A stretch of 64,000 nt of DNA from Pogonophryne albipinna (GCA_028583405.1 CM053246.1:2228570-2292569), one strand, 5' to 3'. Shown: positions 47,308-55,840, counted from the first letter of the stretch. Made by a program: numbers and translations. The notes: a model not told the origin generated them from the letters alone.

Positions 47308-47550
47308 CTATACTCCAGCTACTCCATCGCTATCAGAACCAGACGGCCTACTTGGCTCCGAGGCCCCGCGGCCGGCACCGCTGCCGCTCGGTACAGAACT
47401 CATCTGTCCTTCCTCCTCATCCTGGCCTACAGGTTTAAAATAACCTGTAAGCTTCGACATGTTTTGTAATAGCTGCTTGTCTCGAAACTCCTTTTCCCTC
47501 AACAATTTCCTTTTCCGAGCGCCACTCTCAAACTTTTTCTTCTCCGACAT
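47308..47550 (-). pseudogene. N-terminus of a hAT/ZMYM-like transposase
   Basis: From ATG at 47550: MSEKKKFESGARKRKLLREK, then KLTGYFKPVGQDEEEG and a Ser/Gly-rich linker, stopping after 80 codons. This basic 'KKK.SGA.KRK' leader with 'L..YF' precedes the TTF/BED zinc finger and hAT catalytic domain in fish ZMYM1-like hAT proteins. No zinc finger or DDE follows, so it is a remnant. It lies in the ERV-like interior, in the same orientation. Confidence 0.55.
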
Positions 47551-48545
47551 TTTCTCCTAAACAACCTTCATCTGTCACTCAATCACTCGCAATTTGAATA
47601 AATCACATGTGAAGCATATTCTCATTCTGATTGGCTGTTAAGTGGTGCCCACTGACTGTTACGGAGTCATCATTTTTGAGAAAAATCTCTGGAATCCATC
47701 GATCTGATTGATTAGCGGAGCAAATGGTCAAAATAGTATGGAGGGAAGATATTTTCGTTTGGATTACTGGTCTGGGGGAAACTCACGAGTGTGTGTGTGT
47801 GTATACGTGTGTGTGTTTGTGTATTTTTGCGTTTGTGTGTATTGTGTTTGTTTCCCGGGGAAAACACTCACGAGAAACATCGGCTGTTGTTATGCCTGCT
47901 GTGACGTTAAGTTACTCCGTTCTCCGCTTGTAATTATGCCGTCACAAGCTTCAAAGTTGTATTTATCATCTGAATTTGCTGAAACAAGTTTAATATTCTG
48001 AAAGGCAAGACTTTGTTTATTTGAAATCAGATGAAAACAAACTGTAACGGACCCTGCCCTGTTATCTATGATTACTATATGCCTTACATTCATAATTTCA
48101 GCCGGAGGGACGGGGGGCGGCGCTGTGGAAGTGCAGGGTGGCGAGTGAGAGCTGTTTTCTTCCCTTTACAAGCTTCAAAAATGTGTGATTTTGCTGAAAC
48201 CCCCAGAATTCGGCGATTCGTTCAATACAAATCTTTACATTGCTTTCATACAGAAGCTCCACTTTACTGATGTATTTCTTTAAGGTCACTCTGAATATAA
48301 GCTGTGCATGCTTGTATGGTACTTCCGTCCCGAGCAGCATGCACAGAGGAAATCAGACAGGATAAAAAATCCCCAGACACTGATCCCCTGGGTTTTTTTA
48401 TCCCCAAATGTTCATTAACCAAAAACGAAATACAGCCGCTCAGCTTCACAGATAATTTTAGGATACCGTCAATCACAGATTCTGGTAAGGCAATGTCCAA
48501 ATGTGGATTTTAAATAACACTTACCAGTTCTGAAGATTTGATGGT
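47551..48545. other. ERV leader-side interior
   Basis: No recognised domain. A minus frame at 48264-48500 (DIALPESVIDGILKLSVKLS...) lies directly after the primer site, where a leader or gag start would be expected, but I do not recognise it. An imperfect GTGT patch occurs at 47789-47850. AGCTTCAAA/GCTGAAAC words are duplicated between about 47945-47990 and 48170-48200. Confidence 0.4.
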
Positions 48546-48563
48546 ATCCTGCCGACAACGCCA
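48546..48563 (-). other. Primer-binding site, tRNA-Ser type
   Basis: Minus strand reads TGGCGTTGTCGGCAGGAT, adjacent to the 5' LTR with a 3-base gap. One mismatch to the complement of the tRNA-Ser 3' end as I know it. Confidence 0.7.
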
Positions 48564-48566
48564 ATT

Positions 48567-48730
48567 TGTAAGGGAAACTTCTGCAGCAATGGAGAGTCAG
48601 GAGTCAGAGAGACACGAGGAGAGTTGGAGCTTTGATGTCAAACACTAATGTTTAATACAAGTATCGGCCGGAGAAATTCACATCATAAGTCACACAGTCA
48701 AAGGTTCTGACTGCACGGGTGGGTTGCCTC
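48567..48730 (-). repeat. 5' LTR of the ERV-like element, left part
   Basis: First 164 bp (plus-strand order) of the split LTR, nearly identical to 43919-44082; it resumes at 52681 after the inserted element. Confidence 0.88.
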
Positions 48731-49111
48731 TGTCACGGTGTGTGCAGCAAGCAGGACCCAAATGCAGATTAAAGTGCAAAACCTTTATTTCAAGGATACT
48801 TAAATAAACTTTAGACAACCCAGAACACTCACCGGTGATCTCAGTCACATACGAAAGTAGCACCAACACTGAACACAGGAAGAGACCAGACTAAATACAG
48901 GGAGGGGTAATCACAAGACGAGAAACAGCCGGGCAGGGGAGGAGAAACACAAGGGCCACAGGTGAACACAATCAGATAACGAGACACACCAGGGAACTAA
49001 CGACGGGAGGAAAAACACAGGGAAAAGGACCAGACAATAAACAGGGAGGAAAACATGACCGCAAACACCCAAACATACAACACAACAAAACAACATAAGA
49101 GAATCCTGACA
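48731..49111 (-). repeat. 3' LTR of the proline-rich element
   Basis: 381 bp, TG...CA ends, about 99% identical by eye to 52300-52680. GAACCCCCCCCTCAAGGGAC just inside it is the complement of the purine tract. Confidence 0.92.
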
Positions 49112-49171
49112 GAACCCCCCCCTCAAGGGACGGATTCTAGACGTCCCTAAAAACCACAAAAGTCCAAAACC

Positions 49172-52100
49172 TCAAGCAGGGTGGGTGGAGGGGGTCCGGA
49201 GGCGGGACACAACACTAGGCGCACCAGGGTGGGTGGAGGGGGTCTGGAGGACGGGCCCTGAAGGGATCTCGGGCGGACGGCCCGGGGGCAAGGCCAAGTC
49301 CAGGGTGGAAATCTCGGGCGGACGGCCCGGGGGCAAGGCAGAGACCAAGGAGGGGGTCTCGGGCGGACGGCCCGGGGGCAAGGCAGAGACCAAAGAGGGG
49401 GTCTCGGGCGGACGGCCCGGGGGCAAGGCAGAGACCATGGAAAAGTCAGGGGGCCGAGCATGAGGGTGAAGACCGCAGCACTCAGGGGGCCGGGCTCGAG
49501 GGCGAAGACCACGGCTCTCAGGGGGCCGGGCTCGAGGGCGAAGACCGGACAGCTCCGGAGGCCGGGCAGGAAGGCGCTGACGGGACAGCTCCGGAGGCCG
49601 GGCAGGACCCGGTGTCGGTGGGACAGGCTTCGGCAGGATCCCCCACGGAAGAGGACCAGGAGTTGGCAGGATCCCCCACGGAAGAGGACCAGGAGTTGGC
49701 AGGACCCCCGGCGAGACAGGGTACGGCGGGACCTCCAACGGAACAAGACATGGGATTGGCAGGACCCCCGGCAGAAGAGCAGTCTGCGGGACCTCCAACG
49801 GCCCAGGACATGGGGTTGGCAGGACCCCCGGCAGAAGAGCAGTCTGCGGGACCTCCAAAGGCTCAGGACATGGGGTTGGCAGGACCCCCGGCAGAAGAGT
49901 AGTCGGCGGGGCCTCCAACGGCACCAGACACAGGGTTGGCAGGACCCCCGGCAGAAGAGTAGTCGGCGGGGCCTCCAACGGCACAGGACACGGGGTTGGC
50001 AGGACCCCCGGCAGAAGAGCAGTCTGCGGGACCTCCAAAGGCTCAGGACATGGGGTTGGCAGGACCCCCGGCAGAAGAGTAGTCGGCGGGGCCTCCAACG
50101 GCACCAGACACAGGGTTGGCAGGACCCCCGGCAGAAGAGTAGTCGGCGGGGCCTCCAACGGCACAGGACATGGGGTTGGCAGGACCCCCGGCAGAAGAGT
50201 AGTCGGCGGGGCCTCCAACGGCACAGGACATAGAGCTGGCAGGACCCCCGGCAGAAGAGTAGTCGGCAGGGCCTCCAACGACATAGGACACGGGGTTGGC
50301 AGGACCCCCGGCAGAAGAGTAGTCGGCGGGGCCTCCAACGGGACAGGACACAGGGTTGGCAGGACCCCCGGCAGGAGAGTAGTCGGCGGGGCCTCCAACG
50401 GGACAGGACACCGGGTTGGCAGGACCCCCGGCAGGAGAGTAGTCGGCGGGGCCTCCAACGGCACAGGACATAGAGTTGGCAGGACCCCCAGCGGAACCTC
50501 CAACGACACTTGGGTAGGGACTTGAGTGGGAACTCGATCAGAGACTCGAGAGGTGACTCGAGAGGGAACTCGAGAGGTGACTTGAGAGGGGACTCGAGCA
50601 GAGACTCGAGAGGGGACCTGAGAGGGAACTCGAGAGGTGACTTGAGAGGGAACTCGAGAGGTGACTTGAGAGGGAACTCGATAGGGAACTCGAGAGAGGG
50701 CTTGAGAGGAGACTCGAGAGGGGATTTGAGAGGTGACTCGAGAGGTGACTCGAGAGGGGACTCGAGAGGGGACTCGAGAGGGGACTTGAGAGGGGACTTG
50801 AGAGGGGACTCGAGAAGAGACTCGAGAGGGGACCTGAGAGGGAACTTGAGAGGGATCTCGAGAGGGAGCTTGCGAGGGAACTCGAGAGGAGACTCGAGAG
50901 GTTACTCGAGAGGAGACTCGAGAGGTTACTTGAGAGGGGACTCGGGTAGGAACTTGAGAGGAGACTTGAGAGAGGACTTGAGAGGGAACACGGGAGGATA
51001 CTTGAGAGGGACCTCGAGAGGGGACTCGAGAGGGGACTAGAGAGGGAACTTGAGAGGGGACTCGAGAGGGAACTCGAGAGGGAACTCGAGAGGAGACTTG
51101 AGAGGGGACTCGAGAGAGGACTAGAGAGGGAACTGGAGAGGGAACTGGAGAGGGGACTGGAGAGGGGACTCGAGAGGGAACTGGAGAGGGGACTCGAGAG
51201 GGAACTAGAGAGGGAACTTGAGAGGGAACTTGAGAGGGGACTCGAGAGAGGACTAGAGAGGGAACTGGAGAGGGAACTGGAGAGGGGACTGGAGAGGGGA
51301 CTCGAGAGGGAACTGGAGAGGGGACTCGAGAGGGAACTGGAGAGGGGACTTGTGTCGGTCGGTACGCCGCCAGGACTCGGGGAGCTGGTGTTGGCTGGAG
51401 AGCCAACAGGAGACGAGGTGCTGGAGTCGGTCGGTACGCCGACAGGACACGGGGAGCTGGTGTCGGCTGGAGAGCCAACAGGAGACGAGGTGCTGGAGTC
51501 GGCCGGTACGCCGACAGGACTCGGGGAGCTGGCGTCGGCTGGGGAGCCAGCAGGAGACGAGGTGCTGGAGTCGGCCGGTACGCCGACAGGACACGGGGAG
51601 CTGGCGTCGGCTGGGGAGCCAGCAGGAGACGAGGTGCTGGAGTCGGCCGGTACGCCGACAGGACTCGGGAAGCTGGCGTCGGCTGGGGCGCCAGCAGGAG
51701 ACGAGGTGCTGGAGTCGGCCGGTACGCCGACAGGACTCGGGAAGCTGGCGTCGGCTGGGGCGCCAGCAGGAGACGAGGTGCTGGAGTCGGAACTGGAGTC
51801 GGGACCATGGCTACTGGGGCCGGTACTGAGGCTGGAACTGGAGCCGCTGGAACCGGAACAGAGGCCTGGACCATGGCTGCGTGGGCCAGGTAATCGAGCA
51901 AGTGAACATAGCTCTGCGGGCCGGTACTGGTGCATGGATCCATGGCTGTGGAAACCGGAACTGAAGCCGGGATCATGGCTGTTGGAGCACGGGCTGGAAT
52001 CCTGGCCCTGCGTCTCCTAGAGGTTTTTTGGAGACTCTGTGGACCTCCAACAGGACAACTTGTGAAGCGTTGTAGCCACTTAGGCAACGAACTCCTCAAC

Positions 52101-52225
52101 CAAGGCATTTCAGCCACCCCCATTCGTGCCTTTTCGAGGATAGCCTCTTTGTCCCTTCTAGAAGAGGTTCCTTTCCACTCGGCATGATAACATTGTAGAG
52201 AAAAGTCTAGATCGAACAGATCCAA
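49172..52225 (-). CDS. 1,017-codon proline-rich tandem-repeat protein of an LTR element
   Basis: Open without a stop from about 52253 to 49172. The natural ATG is probably 52282-52280 (MDPADFYDF), but a short duplication of CCAGCGGATTT places a TAG nine codons later, before the frame resumes (YPADFHEFELDLFDLDFSL). The non-repeated N-terminus, about 75 residues (DFSLQCYHAEWKGTSSRRDK, MPWLRSSLPKWLQRF, GGPQSLQKTSRRRRAR), is globular-looking and ends in a basic cluster. Then come repeat blocks in order: ~24-aa units (PTPAPRLLLAPQ / PTPAPRVLSAYR), a ~280-residue VPS[RQP] array, ~20-aa units (LLPGVLPTPCPVPLEAPPTT), 11-aa units (GILPTPGPLPW), 14-aa units (ARPPESRGLRPR) and 15-aa units (VSALPPGRPPETPSL). 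No catalytic or membrane motif is seen. Function unknown; a Gag-like structural role is only a guess from position. Confidence 0.75.
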   Translation of the reverse strand: MDLFDLDFSLQCYHAEWKGTSSRRDKEAILEKARMGVAEMPWLRSSLPKWLQRFTSCPVGGPQSLQKTSRRRRARIPARAPTAMIPASVPVSTAMDPCTSTGPQSYVHLLDYLAHAAMVQASVPVPAAPVPASVPAPVAMVPTPVPTPAPRLLLAPQPTPASRVLSAYRPTPAPRLLLAPQPTPASRVLSAYRPTPAPRLLLAPQPTPAPRVLSAYRPTPAPRLLLAPQPTPAPRVLSAYRPTPAPRLLLALQPTPAPRVLSAYRPTPAPRLLLALQPTPAPRVLAAYRPTQVPSPVPSRVPSPVPSRVPSPVPSPVPSPVPSLVLSRVPSQVPSQVPSLVPSRVPSPVPSRVPSPVPSPVPSPVPSLVLSRVPSQVSSRVPSRVPSRVPSQVPSLVPSRVPSRGPSQVSSRVPSQVLSQVSSQVPTRVPSQVTSRVSSRVTSRVSSRVPSQAPSRDPSQVPSQVPSRVSSRVPSQVPSQVPSRVPSRVPSRVTSRVTSQIPSRVSSQALSRVPYRVPSQVTSRVPSQVTSRVPSQVPSRVSARVPSQVTSRVPSRVTSRVSDRVPTQVPTQVSLEVPLGVLPTLCPVPLEAPPTTLLPGVLPTRCPVPLEAPPTTLLPGVLPTLCPVPLEAPPTTLLPGVLPTPCPMSLEALPTTLLPGVLPALCPVPLEAPPTTLLPGVLPTPCPVPLEAPPTTLLPGVLPTLCLVPLEAPPTTLLPGVLPTPCPEPLEVPQTALLPGVLPTPCPVPLEAPPTTLLPGVLPTLCLVPLEAPPTTLLPGVLPTPCPEPLEVPQTALLPGVLPTPCPGPLEVPQTALLPGVLPIPCLVPLEVPPYPVSPGVLPTPGPLPWGILPTPGPLPWGILPKPVPPTPGPARPPELSRQRLPARPPELSGLRPRARPPESRGLRPRARPPECCGLHPHARPPDFSMVSALPPGRPPETPSLVSALPPGRPPETPSLVSALPPGRPPEISTLDLALPPGRPPEIPSGPVLQTPSTHPGAPSVVSRLRTPSTHPA
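49255..49690 (-). repeat. Shorter in-frame repeats (45, 42 and 33 bp)
   Basis: 45-bp units with CTCGGGCGGACGGCCCGGGG (about 49268-49440, four copies, the first shorter variant), 42-bp units with CAGGGGGCCGGGCTCGAGGG (about 49446-49600, partly degenerate) and two 33-bp units with GGCAGGATCCCCCACGGAAG (about 49635-49695). All periods are multiples of three. Confidence 0.8.
49690..50500 (-). repeat. 60-bp in-frame tandem repeat, about 13 copies
   Basis: Unit GGCAGGACCCCCGGCAGAAG ... CGGGGCCTCCAACGGCACAG, exactly 60 bp through 12 consecutive copies. Copies differ by substitutions only (for example GCAGAAGAG/GCAGGAGAG), coding 20 residues on the minus strand. Confidence 0.95.
50510..51351 (-). 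repeat. 12-bp in-frame tandem repeat, about 70 copies
   Basis: Unit GAGAGGGGACTC (with GAACTC, GACTTG, GACTGG variants), repeated with strict 12-bp phase over some 840 bases. Minus-strand coding is VPSR/VPSQ/VPSP. Because the period is a multiple of three, other frames and the opposite strand are also open here. Confidence 0.93.
51352..51790 (-). repeat. 72-bp in-frame tandem repeat, about six copies
   Basis: Unit GGTACGCCGACAGGACTCGG ... GACGAGGTGCTGGAGTCGG, 72 bp, coding 24 residues on the minus strand. Copies differ mainly at CTCGGGGA/CACGGGGA and GGGGAGCC/GGGGCGCC. Confidence 0.92.
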
Positions 52226-52299
52226 CTCAAACTCATGAAAATCCGCTGGGTACTAAAAATCGTAAAAATCCGCTGGGTCCATTGTTGGTTGGTGCTTTC

Positions 52300-52680
52300 T
52301 GTCAGGGTGTGTGCAGCAAGCAGGACCCAAATGCAGATTAAAGTGCAAAACCTTTATTTCAAGGATACTTAAATAAACTTTAGACAACCCAGAACACTCA
52401 CCGGTGATCTCAGTCACATACGAAAGTAGCACCAACACTGAACACAGGAAGAGACAAGACTAAATACAGGGAGGGGTAATCACAAGACGAGAAACAGCCG
52501 GGCAGGGGAGGAGAAACACAAGGGCCACAGGTGAACACAATCAGATAACGAGACACACCAGGGAACTAACGACGGGAGGAAAAACACAGGGAAAAGGACC
52601 AGACAAGAAACAGGGAGGAAAACATGACCGCAAACACCCAAACATACAACACTACAAAACAACATAAGAGAATCCTGACA
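52300..52680 (-). repeat. 5' LTR of the proline-rich element
   Basis: 381 bp partner LTR. The minus-strand leader GAAAGCACCAACCAACA lies between it and the ATG at 52282. Confidence 0.92.
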
Positions 52681-52968
52681 GCCATGTCAAATCTGCCGCG
52701 ACTCTCTCTCGATAGCCCTTTTAACTAGTTCAGAGAGAGTAAACAACATATTTGGGGAGATAGACTAAACAGCTGGGCACCCTGAATCACTGGAAGCCAG
52801 TGTTCCCACAGCCGTAAACCATTTTGTGACCGAGAGTTGAACTGGTTTATCAAGATAGCTGGAGCCTCCCATTCCTTAAGAGAGATACCAGAGCCAGGGT
52901 TGGTCGTAAACGTCAACACACAGAAAAGGTTAAATATCTTAGGAGTAAGACAGAATTATTCCCTCACA
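52681..52968 (-). repeat. 5' LTR of the ERV-like element, right part
   Basis: Continues the LTR begun at 48567. Relative to 43919-44318 it has two insertions (TTTTAACTAGTTCAGAGAGA and following, about 52720-52765; and CTGGTTTATCAAGATAGCTG at about 52842-52862) and one deletion. Elsewhere it is almost identical. Confidence 0.85.
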
Positions 52969-52973
52969 AAGAT

Positions 52974-53398
52974 AATATTTGTTTTAAAGAATTCAAAGCA
53001 ATAAACAACAGCAACAGGCTCTTTAACCAAGGCAACGTTAGCCTAACATGTATATGTTAACAAGGCAGGTAAGATAGCTGTTCACACTATGTATATTTTC
53101 TACTTTTTTTAATGCTATTTTATTTCTATTTAAGATGTTTACATGTTCGATTGTTTAATTCTAGTCTTTTAACTAATGTACAATGCCTTGTCTTTTGCTG
53201 CTGAAATGCAAACATTTCCCCAATTGGTATCAATAAAGTACTTCTTATCTTAATCCTCAAATATTAGCTAATTTTACTTTGAAAAAAACCAAAACATATT
53301 GATGTAACTATATACACATATCGATATGTTGTATAAATATTGCAAATCAAAACCTTTATGGACCACATTTGCTGAACGTGCGTGGGGATAGGGAGTAG
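52974..53398 (+). other. Gene-free interval with a LINE tail
   Basis: 53165-53255 (TAATGTACAATGCCTTGTCT ... GGTATCAATAAAGTACTTCT then TATCTTA) is a plus-oriented LINE 3' tail. Nothing else is recognisable. Confidence 0.5.
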
Positions 53399-53977
53399 CT
53401 AAACGGTAGTCTGTTGTACTCGTAGGCTACCCCCTGGAAGGCAAAACGTAGATACTTTCTGTGCTTTGGAGCAATTTTCGACATAAAAGTAAGCGTCCTT
53501 CAGGTTGATGGTTGTGAACCAATCGCCCGGCTGCCCTAGTTTCAGTAATTGGTTTACATATGGAACTTTTTTGTAGGCAATGTGCTGATTCAGGCTGCGA
53601 AGTTCCAGAATGGGTCTGAATTCTCCTGTCTTCTTGGGAACCAGGAAGTACATGGAGTAAAGCCCATTTTCTCTGTCCTGAAAGTGCACAACAGACACAG
53701 CCTGTTTTTGCAACAGGGCCTGAATCTCTGTTGAAAGGAAACCTATCTCCTCCTGGGATGATAGATTTGCCTCTCCTAAGCCCCTGAATGGAGGAGGGAC
53801 GCTGCAAAACTGGAATGAGTACCCCAGTTTCAGTGTCCTGTCCATCCATTCTGTCAGTACACAGCTAAGCTTCCATTCCCCATAAGACTGTGTTAGGGGA
53901 CATGCAAGCAGCTGTGGAGTCGCAGCTAAGAAGCTGTAGCACTCACTGGTGGCCCACTCCGCCGCCAAACCTTCCAT
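53399..53977 (-). pseudogene. DIRS-like reverse transcriptase fragment
   Basis: 192 codons on the minus strand. N-terminal part LSCVLTEWMDRTLKLGYSFQF and CSVPPPFRG; then IQALLQKQAVSVVHFQD, GLYSMYFLVPKKTGEFRPIL, LRSLNQHIAYKKVPYV and GDWFTTINLKDAYFYV. This is the RT fingers and palm motif A (Asp in NLKDAYF) of DIRS-type retrotransposons. The frame stops before the YxDD box, so the catalytic pair is incomplete. RNase H and recombinase are absent here. Confidence 0.85.
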
Positions 53978-54317
53978 AAAAGGAAGATTGGCTCATGGGG
54001 GGCTGACAAAGAAAGGGCCGATTTTCTACAGAGGTCCTTGAACGCACCGCCGCACGCCGTCGGGGACCGCGCACCCCGTCATAAAGCCGTCTTCACACAG
54101 ACGGGCCGTGGATCAATTCAGGGGCTTTACCCTTCGGAGGCTGCATTTGTAGACCGCATACGTCACTTCCACCGAAAGAAGGGTGTCCCAATTTTTAAAA
54201 ATCCACATATGCGCCCTACTTTTCACCAATTTGAAGGATACATCTGATGTATCCTCCGCGGCCTAGCATATCCCAGGATGCAATGCGCGCTTGTGACGAG
54301 TTACGTTATTTCAGAAA

Positions 54318-55156
54318 ATGGCGTCAACCGTCCCAACCGAGGCAGGAGCGAGTGATTTCGTTTTTAAATGTGAGTAAAGTGTTTCATCCCACTTCAAATA
54401 CTTAACGACACAAAAATTAAATCCAAAGGGGTAGCTTTTCATCTGCTTACAATTGGGTTTTTTTTAGGTAGCAAAGAACAGACGGAGCTTTTTATAAAGC
54501 TGAGGGGGGGAAATGACACCCTCTTCACGGCCATCCTTGGATGGAGGTAAGGCACAATATACCAATTGTATCATTCCTACTCTTATCAATTATCCCTCAT
54601 TTTATAAAAACCCCTCCCAAGAAAACAACAATTAAATGCAGCAATACCCAATGTTCTTCATTGTATTTTTCTGTAGTGATGTCTCAGCCTTTTGAGCATT
54701 AAGTAAATGTTTTGTTAATTATTTGTGTGTGTCCTACAGTGTCAGTTTTTCCAAATGTAGCATTTTTGAGTTATTGTTATTCATAATAGTTAATTTCTTC
54801 TATTATTTCTGTGAGTAGGAAGATTTTTGGAAGAAATGGGCCTGCAGGGGAAGGTGACTCCCCTGCAAGCGAAGAAAAAGTGGGACAACCTTAAGAAGAA
54901 GTATAAAGTATGTGTGTGTGTGTCAAATTAATAAACACATTTGCAGACATTAGCTTAGCTGCTGCTGTTCTTTTACTGCCATGATTGTTTTACTCTGCCT
55001 TAGGATTGCAAGTACCCAGGGTCAGGAGAGGGAGTCAGTGGGAAACTCACTGCTGCATCTTGGCCGTGGTTTGTCCAAATGGATGAGGTATTAGGACAGA
55101 GGCCCTCCATCAGACCTCCTGTCCTAATTCCCTCCATCCCAGAGGACACACCATAG
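54318..55156 (+). pseudogene. Harbinger-associated Myb/SANT-like gene, four exons, shortened
   Basis: Exons: 54318-54369 (MASTVPTEAGASDFVFK), 54468-54546 (CSKEQTELFIKLRGGNDTLF TAILGWR), 54823-54907 (FLEEMGLQGKVTPLQAKKKW, then DNLKKKYK) and 55004-55156 (DCKYPGSGEGVSGKLTAASW, PWFVQMDEVLGQRPS, ending IPEDTP then TAG). All junctions are GT/AG and in phase if exon 3 starts at 54823. The tri-helical segment with KKKWDNLKKKYK and PWFVQMDEVLG is the Myb-like DNA-binding partner encoded by PIF/Harbinger elements; by family knowledge it carries the transposase to the nucleus and TIRs. The helix around FTAILGWR looks shortened, and the 3' end abuts the deleted transposase directly. Confidence 0.8.
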
Positions 55157-55525
55157 CCAAGTGCAGCAGTGGGTGGCCAGCCCTGCGAACCCACGCGACA
55201 CAGCCTCCAGGTCTTCTGCTGTCCTGGGGAGGTGGATAACCTGGTGGCGAATGGCCACCACCTCCTCAGTGACCCTGTGGACAATCCTGTGAACAGTGGA
55301 TTGAGGCATCCCAAATGCTCTGGAGATCACCCTGTAGGATGTCCCACATGCCAGCCAGAAGAGGAACACCAGGGTCTCAATGGTGACACCCCATCCGTGT
55401 CTCCGTTCCTGACCCAGGAGGTCCAGCAGCGCGTTCAGGGACTCCCTGCTCAGCCGAAAATCTGGCCATGTGTCCTGGTCATGAAAGAACCTGTCCAGGT
55501 CATATTCATCCTGCAGTACAGGGGT
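55124..55525 (-). pseudogene. Harbinger transposase N-terminal exon, catalytic part deleted
   Basis: Minus strand from an acceptor (TTTTCTTATAG) near 55532: PVLQDEYDLDRFFHDQDTWP, DFRLSRESLNALLDLLGQER, HGWGVTIETLVFLFWLACGT, SYRVISRAFGMPQSTVHRIV and HRVTEEVVAIRHQVIHLP. This is the N-terminal and helix-turn-helix region of a HARBI1-type DDE_Tnp_4 transposase. Just after the GFAGLA segment, where the first catalytic Asp (AIDGCH) should follow, the sequence collides with the convergent Myb-like gene. The DDE domain has been deleted and the element could not move unaided. Confidence 0.8.
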
Positions 55526-55530
55526 CTTGG

Positions 55531-55840
55531 CTATAAGAAAAGGTGGAGGAAAAAGGGCAATAGAGAATTCTGTGTAAATTGCTTATTTGTCAGTGTATAT
55601 AATATATGTTATATCTAAAATAATACATTGTGGTGACACGTTATGGGACATAACTCACCGTTGGGAATATTGTGTGTTGCAACACGGACCCGTTAGTGAG
55701 GGTACCGTGTGGTGTTATTCATGCTAGCTTGACAGGAGTAACATGCAGATGCACTTACCTTGTCTTCTTAAAAATGGAAAATAAAGTGTGGAGTTCCATA
55801 CTGAACACACCGCCTCTGACTCCCTTTCATCGGCTCTACA
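55531..55840 (+). repeat. Harbinger flank, then partial LTR of gypsy element B
   Basis: From roughly 55640 onward the sequence reads as the end of an LTR: GGAAAATAAAGTGTGGAGTT (polyadenylation region), CTGAACACACCGCCTCTGAC and a TACA end at 55840. TGGTGACCCTGACG at 55842-55855 fits a primer-binding site. The left boundary with the Harbinger relic is not resolved. No matching 3' LTR was found in the window. Confidence 0.5.

Larger units (their letters stand above)
48731..52680 (-). mobile_element. Young non-autonomous LTR element encoding a proline-rich repeat protein
   Basis: LTRs of 381 bp at 48731-49111 and 52300-52680 differ at about four positions (for example TGTCACGG/TGTCAGGG, GACCAGAC/GACAAGAC), so insertion is recent. 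It lies inside the 5' LTR of the ERV-like element, whose intact sibling LTR shows the empty site GGGTTGCCATGTCAA. Flanks are GCCTC and GCCAT, a probable 5-bp TSD with two changes. On the minus strand the 3' LTR is preceded by a purine tract (TTGAGGGGGGGGTTC). The leader is followed by ATGGACCCAGCGGATTT, very like the ATGGACCCAGCCGACCC start of gag in the gypsy element at 20285. There is no Gag capsid, protease, RT or integrase; the interior is one long repeat-built frame. Confidence 0.9.
43919..52968 (-). mobile_element. ERV-like LTR element, coding-depleted, with intact ends
   Basis: LTRs at 43919-44318 and 48567-52968 (the latter split by a younger element at 48731-52680). Flanked by AAGAT on both sides (43914-43918, 52969-52973), a perfect 5-bp TSD. 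On the minus strand the 5' LTR is the right one. Next to it, after 3 spacer bases, TGGCGTTGTCGGCAGGAT (48563-48546) differs by one base from the 18-nt complement of the tRNA-Ser 3' end. Before the 3' LTR the minus strand has AAAAAGGGAGAAAC, a purine tract. The 4.25-kb interior (44319-48566) shows no gag, pol or env frame. It is therefore a non-autonomous derivative or an element whose coding region was replaced by other repeats. Confidence 0.82.

Noticed and set aside
49460..52020. Several long plus-strand and alternative minus-strand frames (for example 50538-51935 minus, 51352-52020 plus, 49460-50233 plus)
   Set aside because: They are side effects of repeat periods divisible by three; only the frame ending at 49172 is continuous with the leader, start region and non-repeated N-terminus.
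52283..52299. tRNA primer site of the proline-rich element
   Set aside because: The leader GAAAGCACCAACCAACA does not start with TGG and I could not match it to a tRNA with confidence.
55672..55773. N-terminal part of the frame starting at 55672 as gag
   Set aside because: It reads through LTR-like sequence (polyadenylation region and TACA end at 55840) before the primer site, so it is not translated gag.
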